Shown piece by piece: positions 12,896 through 22,305 of a stretch of 35,268 nt of DNA. The position numbers were made by a program, and so were the translations under genes. This DNA is from Apostichopus parvimensis. Taxonomy: Eukaryota > Echinodermata > Holothuroidea > Aspidochirotida > Stichopodidae. Each line of letters begins with the position of its first letter. The first letter of the stretch is position 1. The stretch spans positions 29,962-65,229 of the forward strand of contig KN883685.1 in assembly GCA_000934455.1 (NCBI GenBank), written 5' to 3'. The notes under the pieces were generated by a model. That model searched no databases and was not told the origin of the DNA. It saw only the letters and a list, made by a program, of their open reading frames with translations.

Positions 12896-12945
12896 ATACA
12901 TACATATAAATACATATACATATATATATATTATATGTATGTACT
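12896..12945. repeat. TA/CATA microsatellite
   Basis: A run of ACATA, TACATA and TATATA units marks the change from the GC-rich block back to AT-rich sequence. Confidence 0.8.
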
Positions 12946-13148
12946 TTAGTAAAGATCAGTGTTCTGCTGTGATTGGATATATTTCAGTTAGTCCGTAATT
13001 AGGAACATTAGTGAATAGTCTAGGTCAGCTATCAGAAAGAAACGTTACTGCCATTTAGTCCATCGATTGGTTCTTAGTTTACATTGGTTTAAAGGCATTG
13101 CAGGCACCGTTAAGGTAACTATGTAGCTTTTATCTGTTTTCATATTTT

Positions 13149-13400
13149 GACGCTGCGTTTGGCGTTCCGTTTATCGCCGCGTTATACGTTGCGTTATACG
13201 CTGCGTGTGGTGCCGCGTTGGACGCTGCGTTTGGCGTTGCGTTTAGCGCCGCGTTATACGTTGCGTTTTGCGCTGTGTTGGGCGCCGCGTTGTACGTTGC
13301 GTAATACGCTGCGTGTGACGCCGCGTTGGACGCTGCGTTGGAAACTGCGTTTAGTGCCGTGCTCTGCGCTGCATTTAGATGTCGCGTTGAGGAATTGCGC
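13149..13400. repeat. Minisatellite with 12 bp sub-units in 36 bp units, about seven units
   Basis: GACGCTGCGTTTGGCG begins at 13149 and recurs at 13221, with a related start at 13329. These distances are 72 and 108 bp, both multiples of 36. Within each 36 bp unit are three 12-mers of the form TGCGTTNNRCGC or CGCGTTNNACG. Because 12 is a multiple of 3, one frame stays open (13147-13476) and encodes a 12-residue repeat (RYTLR, RWTLRLALR). It lacks an ATG and is probably not a protein. It adjoins the LTR that follows. Confidence 0.85.
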
Positions 13401-13455
13401 TAGCAGTTACGTTCTGCGTAATGCAAGGATAAGTGTAAGAATATTTAATGACCCA

Positions 13456-13560
13456 AGTAAGGAGACGGAGGTCTGAATAGACGGTACCACTGTGCCACGG
13501 GCACTTCAACATCTTCTCCATTGTCATCTTTATGTCGAGACTCTCTTTCGCCAACCCCAT
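13456..13560 (+). repeat. LTR segment, copy 1 of a direct repeat
   Basis: The segment from AGTAAGGAGACGGAGGT to CGCCAACCCCAT is repeated at 14132-14235 with a handful of changes and one indel. It lies inside the proposed 5' LTR. Confidence 0.85.
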
Positions 13561-13601
13561 CTTTAAAGACTGCCCCACCAGACAGGGAAGTGACGTTACA
13601 T

Positions 13602-13620
13602 TGGTGGCAGCGGTGGGATT
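13602..13620 (+). promoter_or_regulatory. Retroelement primer-binding site (tRNA-Leu)
   Basis: The 19 bases complement the acceptor/T-arm end (…ATCCCACCGCTGCCA plus CCA) of animal tRNA-Leu(AAG/UAG). They sit one base after the TTACA end of the LTR, the standard position. Confidence 0.75.
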
Positions 13621-14131
13621 TGTATCACGTGCTGACTGTTGGTGAACTGGGCGGAAGCAAACCAGTCCAAGATGCCCGGAGTAAACCCCTTTGACGACAG
13701 CTTTAGCAGTGACAGCTCAGTGTCAACTCATGAGGTCAGAGAGAACCGAAAGACTCGAAGAGGAAAGATGCGCCAAACAGTGGTCCACCAGCGTTTAACA
13801 ATGGTAACCCATTCCTCGGCGATATGCGGCCGGCCGATGAGAGACACTTCGACGGAAGAGAACCCCTCGTGTACGGCGACGGTAGGAAAACTAAAATAGG
13901 TAAGACCAATTTGCTTTTTGCAGGTGCTGACAGAAGATTGCCGCAGATGCCGATAGGTAACACTCACAGGACCCCACCTCCTACCTTTGACAGCTCGACA
14001 CCATGAAAGGATTATTTGGTACAGTTCGAGCTCATAGCTGAACTCAATGGATAGGACGAACGCTGAAGATCTCTGCAGCTTGCTCCAAGTCTACGCGGTC
14101 CGGCGCAAACAGTTCTGGCCGATTTGGAACC

Positions 14132-14235
14132 AGTAAGGAGACGGAGGTTTGAATAAACGGTACCACTGTGCCACGGGCACTTAAACATCTTCTCCATTGT
14201 CATATTATGTCGAGACTCTCTTTCGCCAACCCCAT
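14132..14235 (+). repeat. Truncated 3' LTR segment, copy 2
   Basis: Matches 13456-13560. It lacks the first ~22 bases of the LTR and is cut on the right by a TA microsatellite (14232-14262) just before the assembly gap. Confidence 0.8.
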
Positions 14236-14296
14236 ATATATATATATATATGATATATGATATTTTCTAAAACTTTACTCCTTATTTGTTAATTAT

Positions 14297-14806
14297 NNNN
14301 NNNNNNNNNNNNNNNNNNNNNNNNNNNNNNNNNNNNNNNNNNNNNNNNNNNNNNNNNNNNNNNNNNNNNNNNNNNNNNNNNNNNNNNNNNNNNNNNNNNN
14401 NNNNNNNNNNNNNNNNNNNNNNNNNNNNNNNNNNNNNNNNNNNNNNNNNNNNNNNNNNNNNNNNNNNNNNNNNNNNNNNNNNNNNNNNNNNNNNNNNNNN
14501 NNNNNNNNNNNNNNNNNNNNNNNNNNNNNNNNNNNNNNNNNNNNNNNNNNNNNNNNNNNNNNNNNNNNNNNNNNNNNNNNNNNNNNNNNNNNNNNNNNNN
14601 NNNNNNNNNNNNNNNNNNNNNNNNNNNNNNNNNNNNNNNNNNNNNNNNNNNNNNNNNNNNNNNNNNNNNNNNNNNNNNNNNNNNNNNNNNNNNNNNNNNN
14701 NNNNNNNNNNNNNNNNNNNNNNNNNNNNNNNNNNNNNNNNNNNNNNNNNNNNNNNNNNNNNNNNNNNNNNNNNNNNNNNNNNNNNNNNNNNNNNNNNNNN
14801 NNNNNN
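14297..14806. other. Assembly gap (510 N)
   Basis: Unknown bases. Open frames spanning it are artefacts. It sits between a TA microsatellite and retroelement sequence on both sides, which probably explains the failed assembly. Confidence 1.
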
Positions 14807-14939
14807 AAAATGTACTTTAATTGCCTTGAACTTCAAATCAGCTACGGAACGTAAACGTAAAGAAATCGATTGGATCTTTCGTATTAAGTCTCACATCACC
14901 GGCCTCAACAAAGACTTGGGACCCCTCAACAACTATTAG
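14807..14939 (+). pseudogene. 3' end of a Penelope-like or other GIY-YIG-bearing retroelement ORF
   Basis: The frame runs from the gap edge to a TAG at 14937-14939. Its end, TERKRKEIDWIF followed by GLNKDLG, resembles the C-terminus of GIY-YIG endonuclease domains in Penelope-like elements (E--WI--L-T--P-GLN). The upstream part is hidden in the gap. Identification rests on this short motif only. Confidence 0.45.
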
Positions 14940-15680
14940 TTCTACAAACATATGTAATCCGTTCTTTGCTCCTTAATCCGCTTCCTGTATAGTCTTGGTT
15001 TATTTGGTTCTAATTCCATCAATGCAACTTACTTGACTTACTTTGTAGTAAGTGACGTTGGTAATCCTGAAAAAAAGAGATATGTTAACCTGTATATATG
15101 TAGTAATGGTATTCAATTACAAGGGATTATTCATTGCACAAATATGTTTACATTTTATTTTGTTATATGATGTCATGATAGTTGTCTCCAACTGCAACTT
15201 TGGAAAGTATCACTTAATTATATCAGTAACATATTTGAATTGAGTTCAAAGTTTCATAAAACCATATCCCACATAAAAGTTAATATCCATTACTCCCTAT
15301 AAGCAAGTCGTTTCATCAACTGTTAATTCATATGCTATGATTAGTAAATTCTTCGTGACAGCTCTCATACTTCAGCAATCTATTTCCTTACACCACTCAG
15401 TCATTCAAACGCGTTTCTTGTGACAACCGAAACTGTCCCTTCTCCTATATGGACAATTTTAAACGCACATTAATCGAATACATAAGACGCACTCGGATCT
15501 GCATCTTTTCCAAGGTCTGATCAACAAGTCACGTGGTTGTAGAGTGGAAGATACTGATATATATGACTCCGTTCACGTAGAAGCGTAAACATGTAATCTA
15601 TTTCGTCTCCATGTATATTTTTAAGTCATACACAAGTCAAGATTTTATACTAGTCGCAATAAATAATTCAACAGACTTAC
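14940..15680. other. Non-coding, AT-rich
   Basis: No gene, repeat or transposon end was recognised. The 63-codon frame at 15052-15243 has no supporting context. Confidence 0.4.
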
Positions 15681-15709
15681 AAGCTCCATCTTTAGCCTTT
15701 CCTCTCGCT
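15681..15709 (-). CDS. Candidate juxtamembrane mini-exon of the Ig receptor starting at 17127
   Basis: On the minus strand TTGAAG| precedes 29 bases, which end at a strong donor |GTAAGT. Read from phase 1 it gives REERLKMEL and ends in phase 0. This fits the phase-1 end of the TM exon and would supply charged residues just inside the membrane. The acceptor's pyrimidine tract is weak. Confidence 0.25.
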
Positions 15710-16181
15710 CTTCAATATTGGGAATTTTGAGTAAACACACCAACAGATACCTTAAAGCGAAACAATATGTCTGGTTAAATGTTCGTATTTTCTAGATTTA
15801 TGCAAACAAAAAACCTTTGGGATGAAAATTTGCGTTTTGCAACAGACTGTTGTGAGGTATTGCAACAAATAGACGAACCCGAAATGTTGACGAAAGTTAA
15901 CATCTTATCTTATATCTGCTTAGTCTTAGACCTACCTGAGTTTGGTACAATTATATTTAAACTTTAGTAGATGCAAACTTAACGAATATATCAAAGTTAC
16001 AGGTTGCTTGCAATTTTAGTCTTAACTAGTGAATAATTAATTATCGACAGTCAGGAGAGTAGTAGCACTGGTTTTGATAATATAGCAAATCGTCATAATG
16101 ATAACAAATATTTCAATGAAGGAACGGTCATCACATCATATTTTATACAAAATCACCTTTTAAGACTGGTAGATCAATTAC

Positions 16182-16247
16182 CTCTTAGACAAATCACTGT
16201 GCATGAAGTGATAGCCAACAAGAAACACGCCGACCAAATTGTTATGA
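16182..16247 (-). CDS. Transmembrane exon of a small Ig-domain receptor
   Basis: Acceptor TTCCCTAG| and donor AGAG|GTAATT bound 66 bases with phase 1 at both ends. The translation ITIWSACFLLAITSCTVICL is one hydrophobic helix, followed by an Arg. The incoming G from the Ig exon (16791-17127) completes a Val. Spliced directly, this gives an Ig domain followed at once by a membrane span. A longer reading starting further upstream adds a Pro/Gln/Ser-rich stalk encoded by a short degenerate repeat (16262-16340), but I found no acceptor of the right phase for it. Confidence 0.5.
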
Positions 16248-16261
16248 CTAGGGAACTCCAA

Positions 16262-16340
16262 ATGGATAGTTGCCTGGTGGTTGGTTGCTCGGAAGGTTGC
16301 TTGATGGATGCTTGCTCGGGAGGTTGCTTGGTGGTTTTTG
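16262..16340. repeat. Short degenerate GGTTGCT-rich tandem repeat
   Basis: GGTTGCTCGG, GGTTGCTTGAT, GCTTGCTCGGG and GGTTGCTTGG recur every 15-20 bases. Confidence 0.6.
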
Positions 16341-16790
16341 AAATTAAAACAAGTTTGATAAGAAACAAAAAAGAATGAATTACATTAAAATGAATGAATA
16401 TTTTGCTATGTATAGTATATACTTGTAAATACTTGGTAACACACATATGCGATTGCAGTATTTTAGTAACGGTGGATAAATCGGTTATCGAGAGAAGCAA
16501 AGGAAAAACCAAATTCTCCTTACCGGTTTCGATGTCTTTTGCAATATGCTATATACGTGTATCGACTATGTACCATTGCATCATTTTTCTATAATTTTTC
16601 TCAAGTCACATTTTCTCACAGGTTGGTGTCACAAGTAAAGCCACAAATTAACCTGCGTCAAGAATGATCACTGTGATCTAATATAGGAGCAGTTCATGTA
16701 ATGACACTTTAATGATACTATATATATATATATAAGAATATAAAATATAAGAAAAGGATTTAAACATTCAAGTTCAAATTTAAGCCTTAC

Positions 16791-17127
16791 CGTTCACCTT
16801 AATGTAATACGAGGCAACAACTTCTTCATTTTCCTTGCACACGTATCTACCTTCATTCGATATGGAAACCTCCTTGATCACCAGAGAGTAATTATATTTT
16901 ATTAAATCCATTTTTCCGTCGTTTAGTAGATAAATCTCTCCCACAAATAGAGTTTTTGAATTTTGCTGCCAGTGTTTTCCATTTGGCGAACATCTGAGAA
17001 CCAACTCTTCAGAAACATTTGTTACGATAGTCATATATGAGGATCCTTCGCAACTGGTTAAGTCACATTTATTGAGAAATAAACATAACATGACGCTCCA
17101 TCTCACGATGTGAAAAATGTCGTCCAT
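16791..17127 (-). CDS. First coding exon of an Ig-domain receptor (signal peptide plus Ig domain)
   Basis: The ATG is at 17127-17125 and the donor AACG|GTAAGG ends the exon in phase 1 after 112 codons. Residues about 8-25 (IVRWSVMLCLFLNKC) are a hydrophobic signal sequence. The Ig fold is shown by the first Cys in LVLRCSP, the Trp in GKHWQQN, and the terminal EGRYVCKE with the second Cys. The domain ends in ASYYIKVN. Two potential N-glycosylation sites are visible (TNVSEE, YNYSL). The candidate TM exon lies 543 bases further on. The likely product is a cell-surface recognition or adhesion protein; the ligand is unknown. The rest of the gene may run into the gap. Confidence 0.72.
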
Positions 17128-18735
17128 TTTTCAGTATAAATTCTATTTTGTGTACTGATAAACATATGAAATAATACCAGTTAATGTCTTATCCGACGTT
17201 GTGATGTCGAAGTTGCATATCTATACATGTGTACTGTGTTCTACGCTGTGTGTCGATGAAGTGAAGACAGCTATGTTGGTCTGTTAGCAATTACCGTCTA
17301 TAAGAGAAAGTGGAAGCAGTTGAAACTCATATCTGGGTGAAGCTTCAATTACCTTAAGTCAGTTTCACTTCTAGTGCCTTTCAACTGAAAATTGAAAGCT
17401 TACCAGCACGAATGAATTCATTACACTAATGTGTTTACTGATAATTCCTTCCCCGTGCATAGAGATAAAATAACACTATAGGAAGAACAAAGTAACATCA
17501 AACGATATGGACAAATAAAGAAGTGAAAGTATAGAAGCTTTTAAGTAAAATAACGAATGAGATATTTCCACAACATTTTCACTACAGAGCCAGTCTTTTT
17601 TGTTTTTAGATCAGTTTGTACCGGTTTGATAATGTAAGTTTAATATGAAAAGTGTTAGATGTACCTGCTGTTGTATTTAGCTTTAGGTTTTCACATGTAG
17701 ATTTTTAATATATTATGTAATTGATCTTCACTGCCATTTTTATCAACATAGATTGCTAAACTGTAATGACACTAGTATTGCATTTTATTAGCTGGTGCAT
17801 CCAGGACTATCAAGAAGTAAAATTCTCGTGACGAGTTCACGAAAATGTCAATGATATGACTTTTGTCTTCCCGACTACGTTTCATTGATTTTACGCTCGG
17901 TCAAGTGAATGCATCTACAGTAACAGTTAGCCTGCCAGTACATACGAACCTACTGAAGACTTCGAAATCTGCTATGAAGTAATTGGTATTTGTAATTTCG
18001 AGTCAATATATTTGAACCTTGCAATCGTCGCTTACAGTAACTAACAAATATTATGTTTGTTCCATTACAATAGTTCATTTGATTTTGTTAAGTAAAAATA
18101 ATGTACCCTACTCTAACAGACATTTACCGCAGCAGATCAGTAGTAATGATCAATGAGAAATTCATATATAGGTTATTCACATAAAGCACACACAAGCCTG
18201 TAGTGAATATGAATTACCTGTCAGATATATCTGACAGCTGTATTGTTAACTACATGTACATTAGAGGTACACATTATTCGAAAGTAATAATGTTGTCCTA
18301 TGTCATTACGATTAAATCAAAAGTGAAAATCGTACGCGGGTAAACAAGTGATAGCTCCAGTAATGGATAACATAGAGCAGAAACGAAAACCACGGAAGGA
18401 ATAAAAAAAGTAGAATAAACATAGTTTTAACATTTATGCTACTTTCTTTTATAACATATTGAATTACTTTTTTCAATTTAGGTGTATCCCTATTGCACAG
18501 CTATAGTTATGAATTAGAGCCGATTGTTCATCTTACATGTGCATTCAAAGCATAGAAGGATCGCAAAGTTTTTTCCCTGCAAATTAATTGAGCAAAGAAC
18601 ATGAAGGTCCAACATCTAACGTGTGGTACTAAAAGTTAAACCTCCATTTTTACCAGAGCTATTATTTATCCCTGACTCGCTTAGATAATGGTTGTATTGA
18701 CAAATATAATTGAATAATTTGTTTACTATTTATAG
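17128..18735. other. Non-coding region between the Ig receptor start and the kinase exon
   Basis: It probably contains the promoter of the minus-strand Ig gene at its left edge. I searched it for kinase exons upstream of 18736 (an HRDL-type catalytic loop) and saw none. A short palindrome-like TACCTGTCAGATATATCTGACAG lies near 18216. Confidence 0.4.
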
Positions 18736-18847
18736 GTCAAGTGCACACAAAACCAGCTTCCTTTGGAATCGTTGCAAAGAAATGAATATACCAAAGAGAG
18801 TGATATATGGTCTGCTGCCGTCGTTATCTGGGAAATAATGACAAATG
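18736..18847 (+). CDS. Lone exon of a divergent receptor-type tyrosine kinase (subdomains VIII-IX)
   Basis: The exon follows TTTATAG| and ends in phase 1 before |GTACTG. The translation contains QLPLESLQRN, EYTKESDIWSAA and VVIWEIMTN. This matches the tyrosine-kinase stretch W(M/T)APE(S/A)L…YT--SDVWS(F/Y)GV-LWEI-T-G, including the invariant Asp of SDIW and the WEI motif. Departures are Gln where the Trp before the APE motif is expected, PLE in place of APE, and SAA for S(F/Y)G. These suggest a divergent kinase, possibly with low activity, or a fragment. No catalytic-loop exon was found upstream in the window. A possible next exon (19204-19272) follows a strong acceptor but shows no kinase motif. 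Confidence 0.6.
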
Positions 18848-21800
18848 GTACTGTTTTAATTATACAGTAAAACATTACGAAATTTAACAACTTAGAATAA
18901 CACTCAGTTCAGTATTAGAGATTTAAAACAGGGAGAAAAGTGTTAATTCAGAAAGTATTATCCGCGTGCATGCTTACCACATAGTTACGTCTTTTAAACG
19001 CAATACATACATTAATAGGTCTGACGAGTACATATTTTATACTGCAGTAACATTATTCAATGAGGATGTTATGTGTAGGCGTAACCGGAAGTCTTCATTA
19101 AAATATAGAGATGTAGCAAGGATCGATAAGAGTCGTTTAGCAGACCTGTAACTCAGGAAAAGATGTAAATAATGTTTGCATGCACCACAATCTTCTTTTT
19201 CAGACGTTATTTCCGATAAGTTGGACGAACGCGCAGTTTATAGAAAGAAAGTCACTAGCTCCCGACGCAGATGTAACAGATTTACATACAAGCAGCTGTA
19301 GAGTTGCTCGGCTGACCCTAAATAAATCAGTTAGTCAGACCTATTGAAAAATAATATATGAAAAACTAACTCACCTGGTTAAAAAGGGTGTTGGTAAGCT
19401 ACTTCAGACTGGTAAGGCCACTGGATGCTAGCACAATATTCAAGTGTGCACAGAGCTGTGAGGCGTATACTACAGCCATACCTGCTGTGCGGTACTTAAG
19501 TATAAAATACTACAGGTACCACGCGTTGACGCTCACTATAGCCTAACGCTGTACATGTACAAAGCTCGGCTGTGTAGGCTTGACGTAAATAATAGGTAAG
19601 AAGCGATTTAGAATTTCATACGATCCGTTTCTGGGTTTTCGAAGCATAGATCTAGCGTATTGCCTTTAATAAAAGGTAAATGTCACCTAAGGTGACGAGC
19701 GACGAAACGATATATTCGGATGGATAGAATAAAGTAGTGATTTTAATGAGTAGAAAGTATTATCGCATAACCAGGCATAACTGCGTAAGTCGCTAAGAGG
19801 TGAACGAGGAGAGATTGAGAAGGTGGCGCTATTCCCTTATACAAAAATATAGGTTCTCTACACAGCCAAAGCGGCAACACACGGCAGTGACGGCAATAGC
19901 GGCTTACATCTGGTGTTCTCTGCGTTATTAAGCGATACAAAAGAAAACAAATAAAAGAAGGAACCTAACAAATAGACAATATTTTCCCTACAATATGCAT
20001 GTAGTCTACAACTTACGGTTTCAGTATGATATCCGCAATCCATGCTTTCTGCTTCAGGGGTGAGTTTTTACTTCGATGCTGGCAAACAGACGTATCTAAA
20101 CGGCCTTCAATCTTGGAACTGAGGAAGTCTTGTGAACGGGTTTGATTTTAGATTGTTAAATTGGTTAACGGTATTCCTCTTCATAAGAATCACGTACTTC
20201 AATTACATACAAAGTCAGTTGACGTTCACGACCTTCGGAAGTGAACGATTCGGAGAAAACGTGAATTGGTTTTAACTTAGCATATTAATAAGCTGCAACG
20301 AATAACAACAACTCTTCAACGAGTTTGATAACACAATTAATCATAATTTTCTTTCTGTTTCCTTCCTTTCCAGATTTCATCGCAGAGCGGTTTGCAGTCA
20401 TCTTACATGACTATGTCATGAGATAATAATTGTTATACTCACATTTTAACTACTATCGGCTCTCAGTCAGAAAAGGGAAAGCTGTAACGTCATGCAAAGT
20501 CCGGTAGTCAATATTGTTGGATTAATCTGAGACGACGGACATGGCTTTAATTAGTCACTTGGTTTGAATGTTTGTACAGTACTTCAATAGACATCGTGTG
20601 TTTAATTCCTGGTCTTTCATGCAGTCTAGCTCATGGATAGAAACGATTTGAAAGCACAAAATACATACGTGAGCGGGAATTCAATTTACGTGGAATTATT
20701 TCAAAACCCATGGTCGGGTGTGGGGAGCGGGGTCATGCATAGGGAGAAGCCCTCAAGTGTTGTTGGACTTTGAAATATTTCTTGCTTGCTCGTTGCGACT
20801 GAAGTACATGCCATAAAGTTTAATTTCTTAGGAAGGAATCCCAGGACCGGAACCTGCAAGTGCCTTCATGCAATTCCTTTGTAGCTATTTTAACTTAACC
20901 ACAGAAATACACTCCAGAGAATTCAGTTTCATTGGAATTTATTTCAAGTTAAGCTAGTGTGTGGGTTCATAGAGTGACCGTGAGGTATTTTAAGGTTACC
21001 AACCGTTTTGGCCGAGAGTCCTTTTTTGTTTCATCCCAGTCGACTGTGGAGGTGGATGAAGTCAGAAGTTTGTAGTCGGTACTGTCTTATCAAGAGCTAA
21101 ATAACGTATGTATGAGCTGATAAGTTCTTCTTTTCACTCATTCAACAAGTCACTTGGTTTAAATATATTTACGTTGTTTACAGAAACAGGCCGATTGGAC
21201 CGTGTATATTTCCTTCTGTATTTGATATGTATATAGTTCCTTTTGTATTTAATCCAGCTAAGCATTCGGCTATATGAAGTCACTCAATTAGGATTTGATC
21301 TAATGCTTTACCATAAAGCTATAATCTATACAGTCATGTAAGTTTCTGTAGTACAGAATGTGAAAGTGAAGAAATAAAGACTTCCCTTGTCAAGTTCTTA
21401 TCCAAAACGTGTCATTATTGTGTATGATTGTTGGATACTGGAGAAACTGAATACGTTATTGCTTTTCTTACGTAGTTATAAGCATACGTCACAATGTGTG
21501 TGCATCATTAGGTTGAACAGCTTCTTTAGTAGCATTGCTTCACCATCTTTATATTTGGCCATTCTTTCCCTATGCTACTACCCATAGAGAGGGGGAAAAC
21601 CTGTGGGGTGTGTAGGGTTTCAAATGTGGGCCCAAGTTCACACTGATTTAGGTAGTTGGCTAAATCGTTATTGAGGACCATAGGACCGAGCGATGGATTG
21701 GATAAAGAAGGGGCGTTGCCCTGGGATTATTTAATCAGACTCCCATGAATGAGGATCTGGGGGTCCTCTCTTATAAAAAGTGGATGAGAAATGATGCATT

Positions 21801-22300
21801 TAGAGGCATGTTTTTAATATTATTAGGTCTGTATAAGAAGCTCTTAGAGTTAAATTGTGGTGATATACCGTCATAAACTCCGCTACAGGGTAAGAGAGGT
21901 ACCTTTTTCCAAAGTAATTAATGCTCCCAGGGAACCATTAAGTGCTTCCCCAATCAGAATTGGTATGGGAAGAGCAGGATCTGAGCAAACTTCAAGACTA
22001 GAGTCTTACAATCATTTGAAAGGGTTTCAAGGAAGTCACAGAAAGCTTTCCAACTGTAAGAGTAGTACAACTACCGGAAACCCATAAACCATCCCTTCAG
22101 GAGGAATATAGAACAAAATCTCGTCTTGAGTGGGAGGCCATACCAGCAGAAGCAGAATAAAGAAAACCAAGAACAAAGTTCATGACTAAGAAATGTATTT
22201 ATATTTTACAAATAAAAATAAACGAACCAAATAATTTATGGTAGTCCTCCATCATCATAAAGCTTCTCTATTAAAATTATACAAATAATTACACCATATT
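18848..22300. other. Mostly non-coding; two exon-like acceptors
   Basis: Strong pyrimidine-rich acceptors end at 19203 (TCTTCTTTTTCAG) and 20373 (TTTCCTTCCTTTCCAG). Either could start exons of the kinase gene, but frame and product cannot be decided. No transposon end or repeat was recognised from 20450 to 22300. A slightly GC-richer patch (21590-22090) has an open 76-codon frame of unknown meaning. Confidence 0.35.
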
Positions 22301-22305
22301 GATTT

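Larger units (their letters stand above)
13434..14235 (+). mobile_element. Internally deleted Ty3/Gypsy LTR retrotransposon
   Basis: The proposed 5' LTR is 13434-13600, bounded by TGTAA and TTACA. One base later, 13602-13620 (TGGTGGCAGCGGTGGGATT) complements the 3' end of a tRNA-Leu plus CCA: a primer-binding site. A gag-like region begins at the ATG 13672 (PGVNPFDDSFSSDSS), shifts frame before 13824, and reaches PPPTFDSSTP and FELIAELNG, typical of Gypsy gag. In-frame stops at 14004, 14052 and 14064 break it. At 14132 gag sequence ends abruptly and a second LTR piece (14132-14235) repeats 13456-13560. Most of gag and all of pol are missing. The element is inactive. Confidence 0.75.

Noticed and set aside
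13147-13476. 109-residue Arg/Leu-rich open frame
   Set aside because: It begins without ATG and is explained by a minisatellite whose unit length is a multiple of three.
14282-14939. Long open frames on both strands across the gap
   Set aside because: They consist of N's and are artefacts.
15779-15967. 62-residue + strand frame (WDENLRFATDCCEVLQQ)
   Set aside because: No recognisable domain and only weak splice signals. It lies in an intron of the minus-strand Ig gene model.
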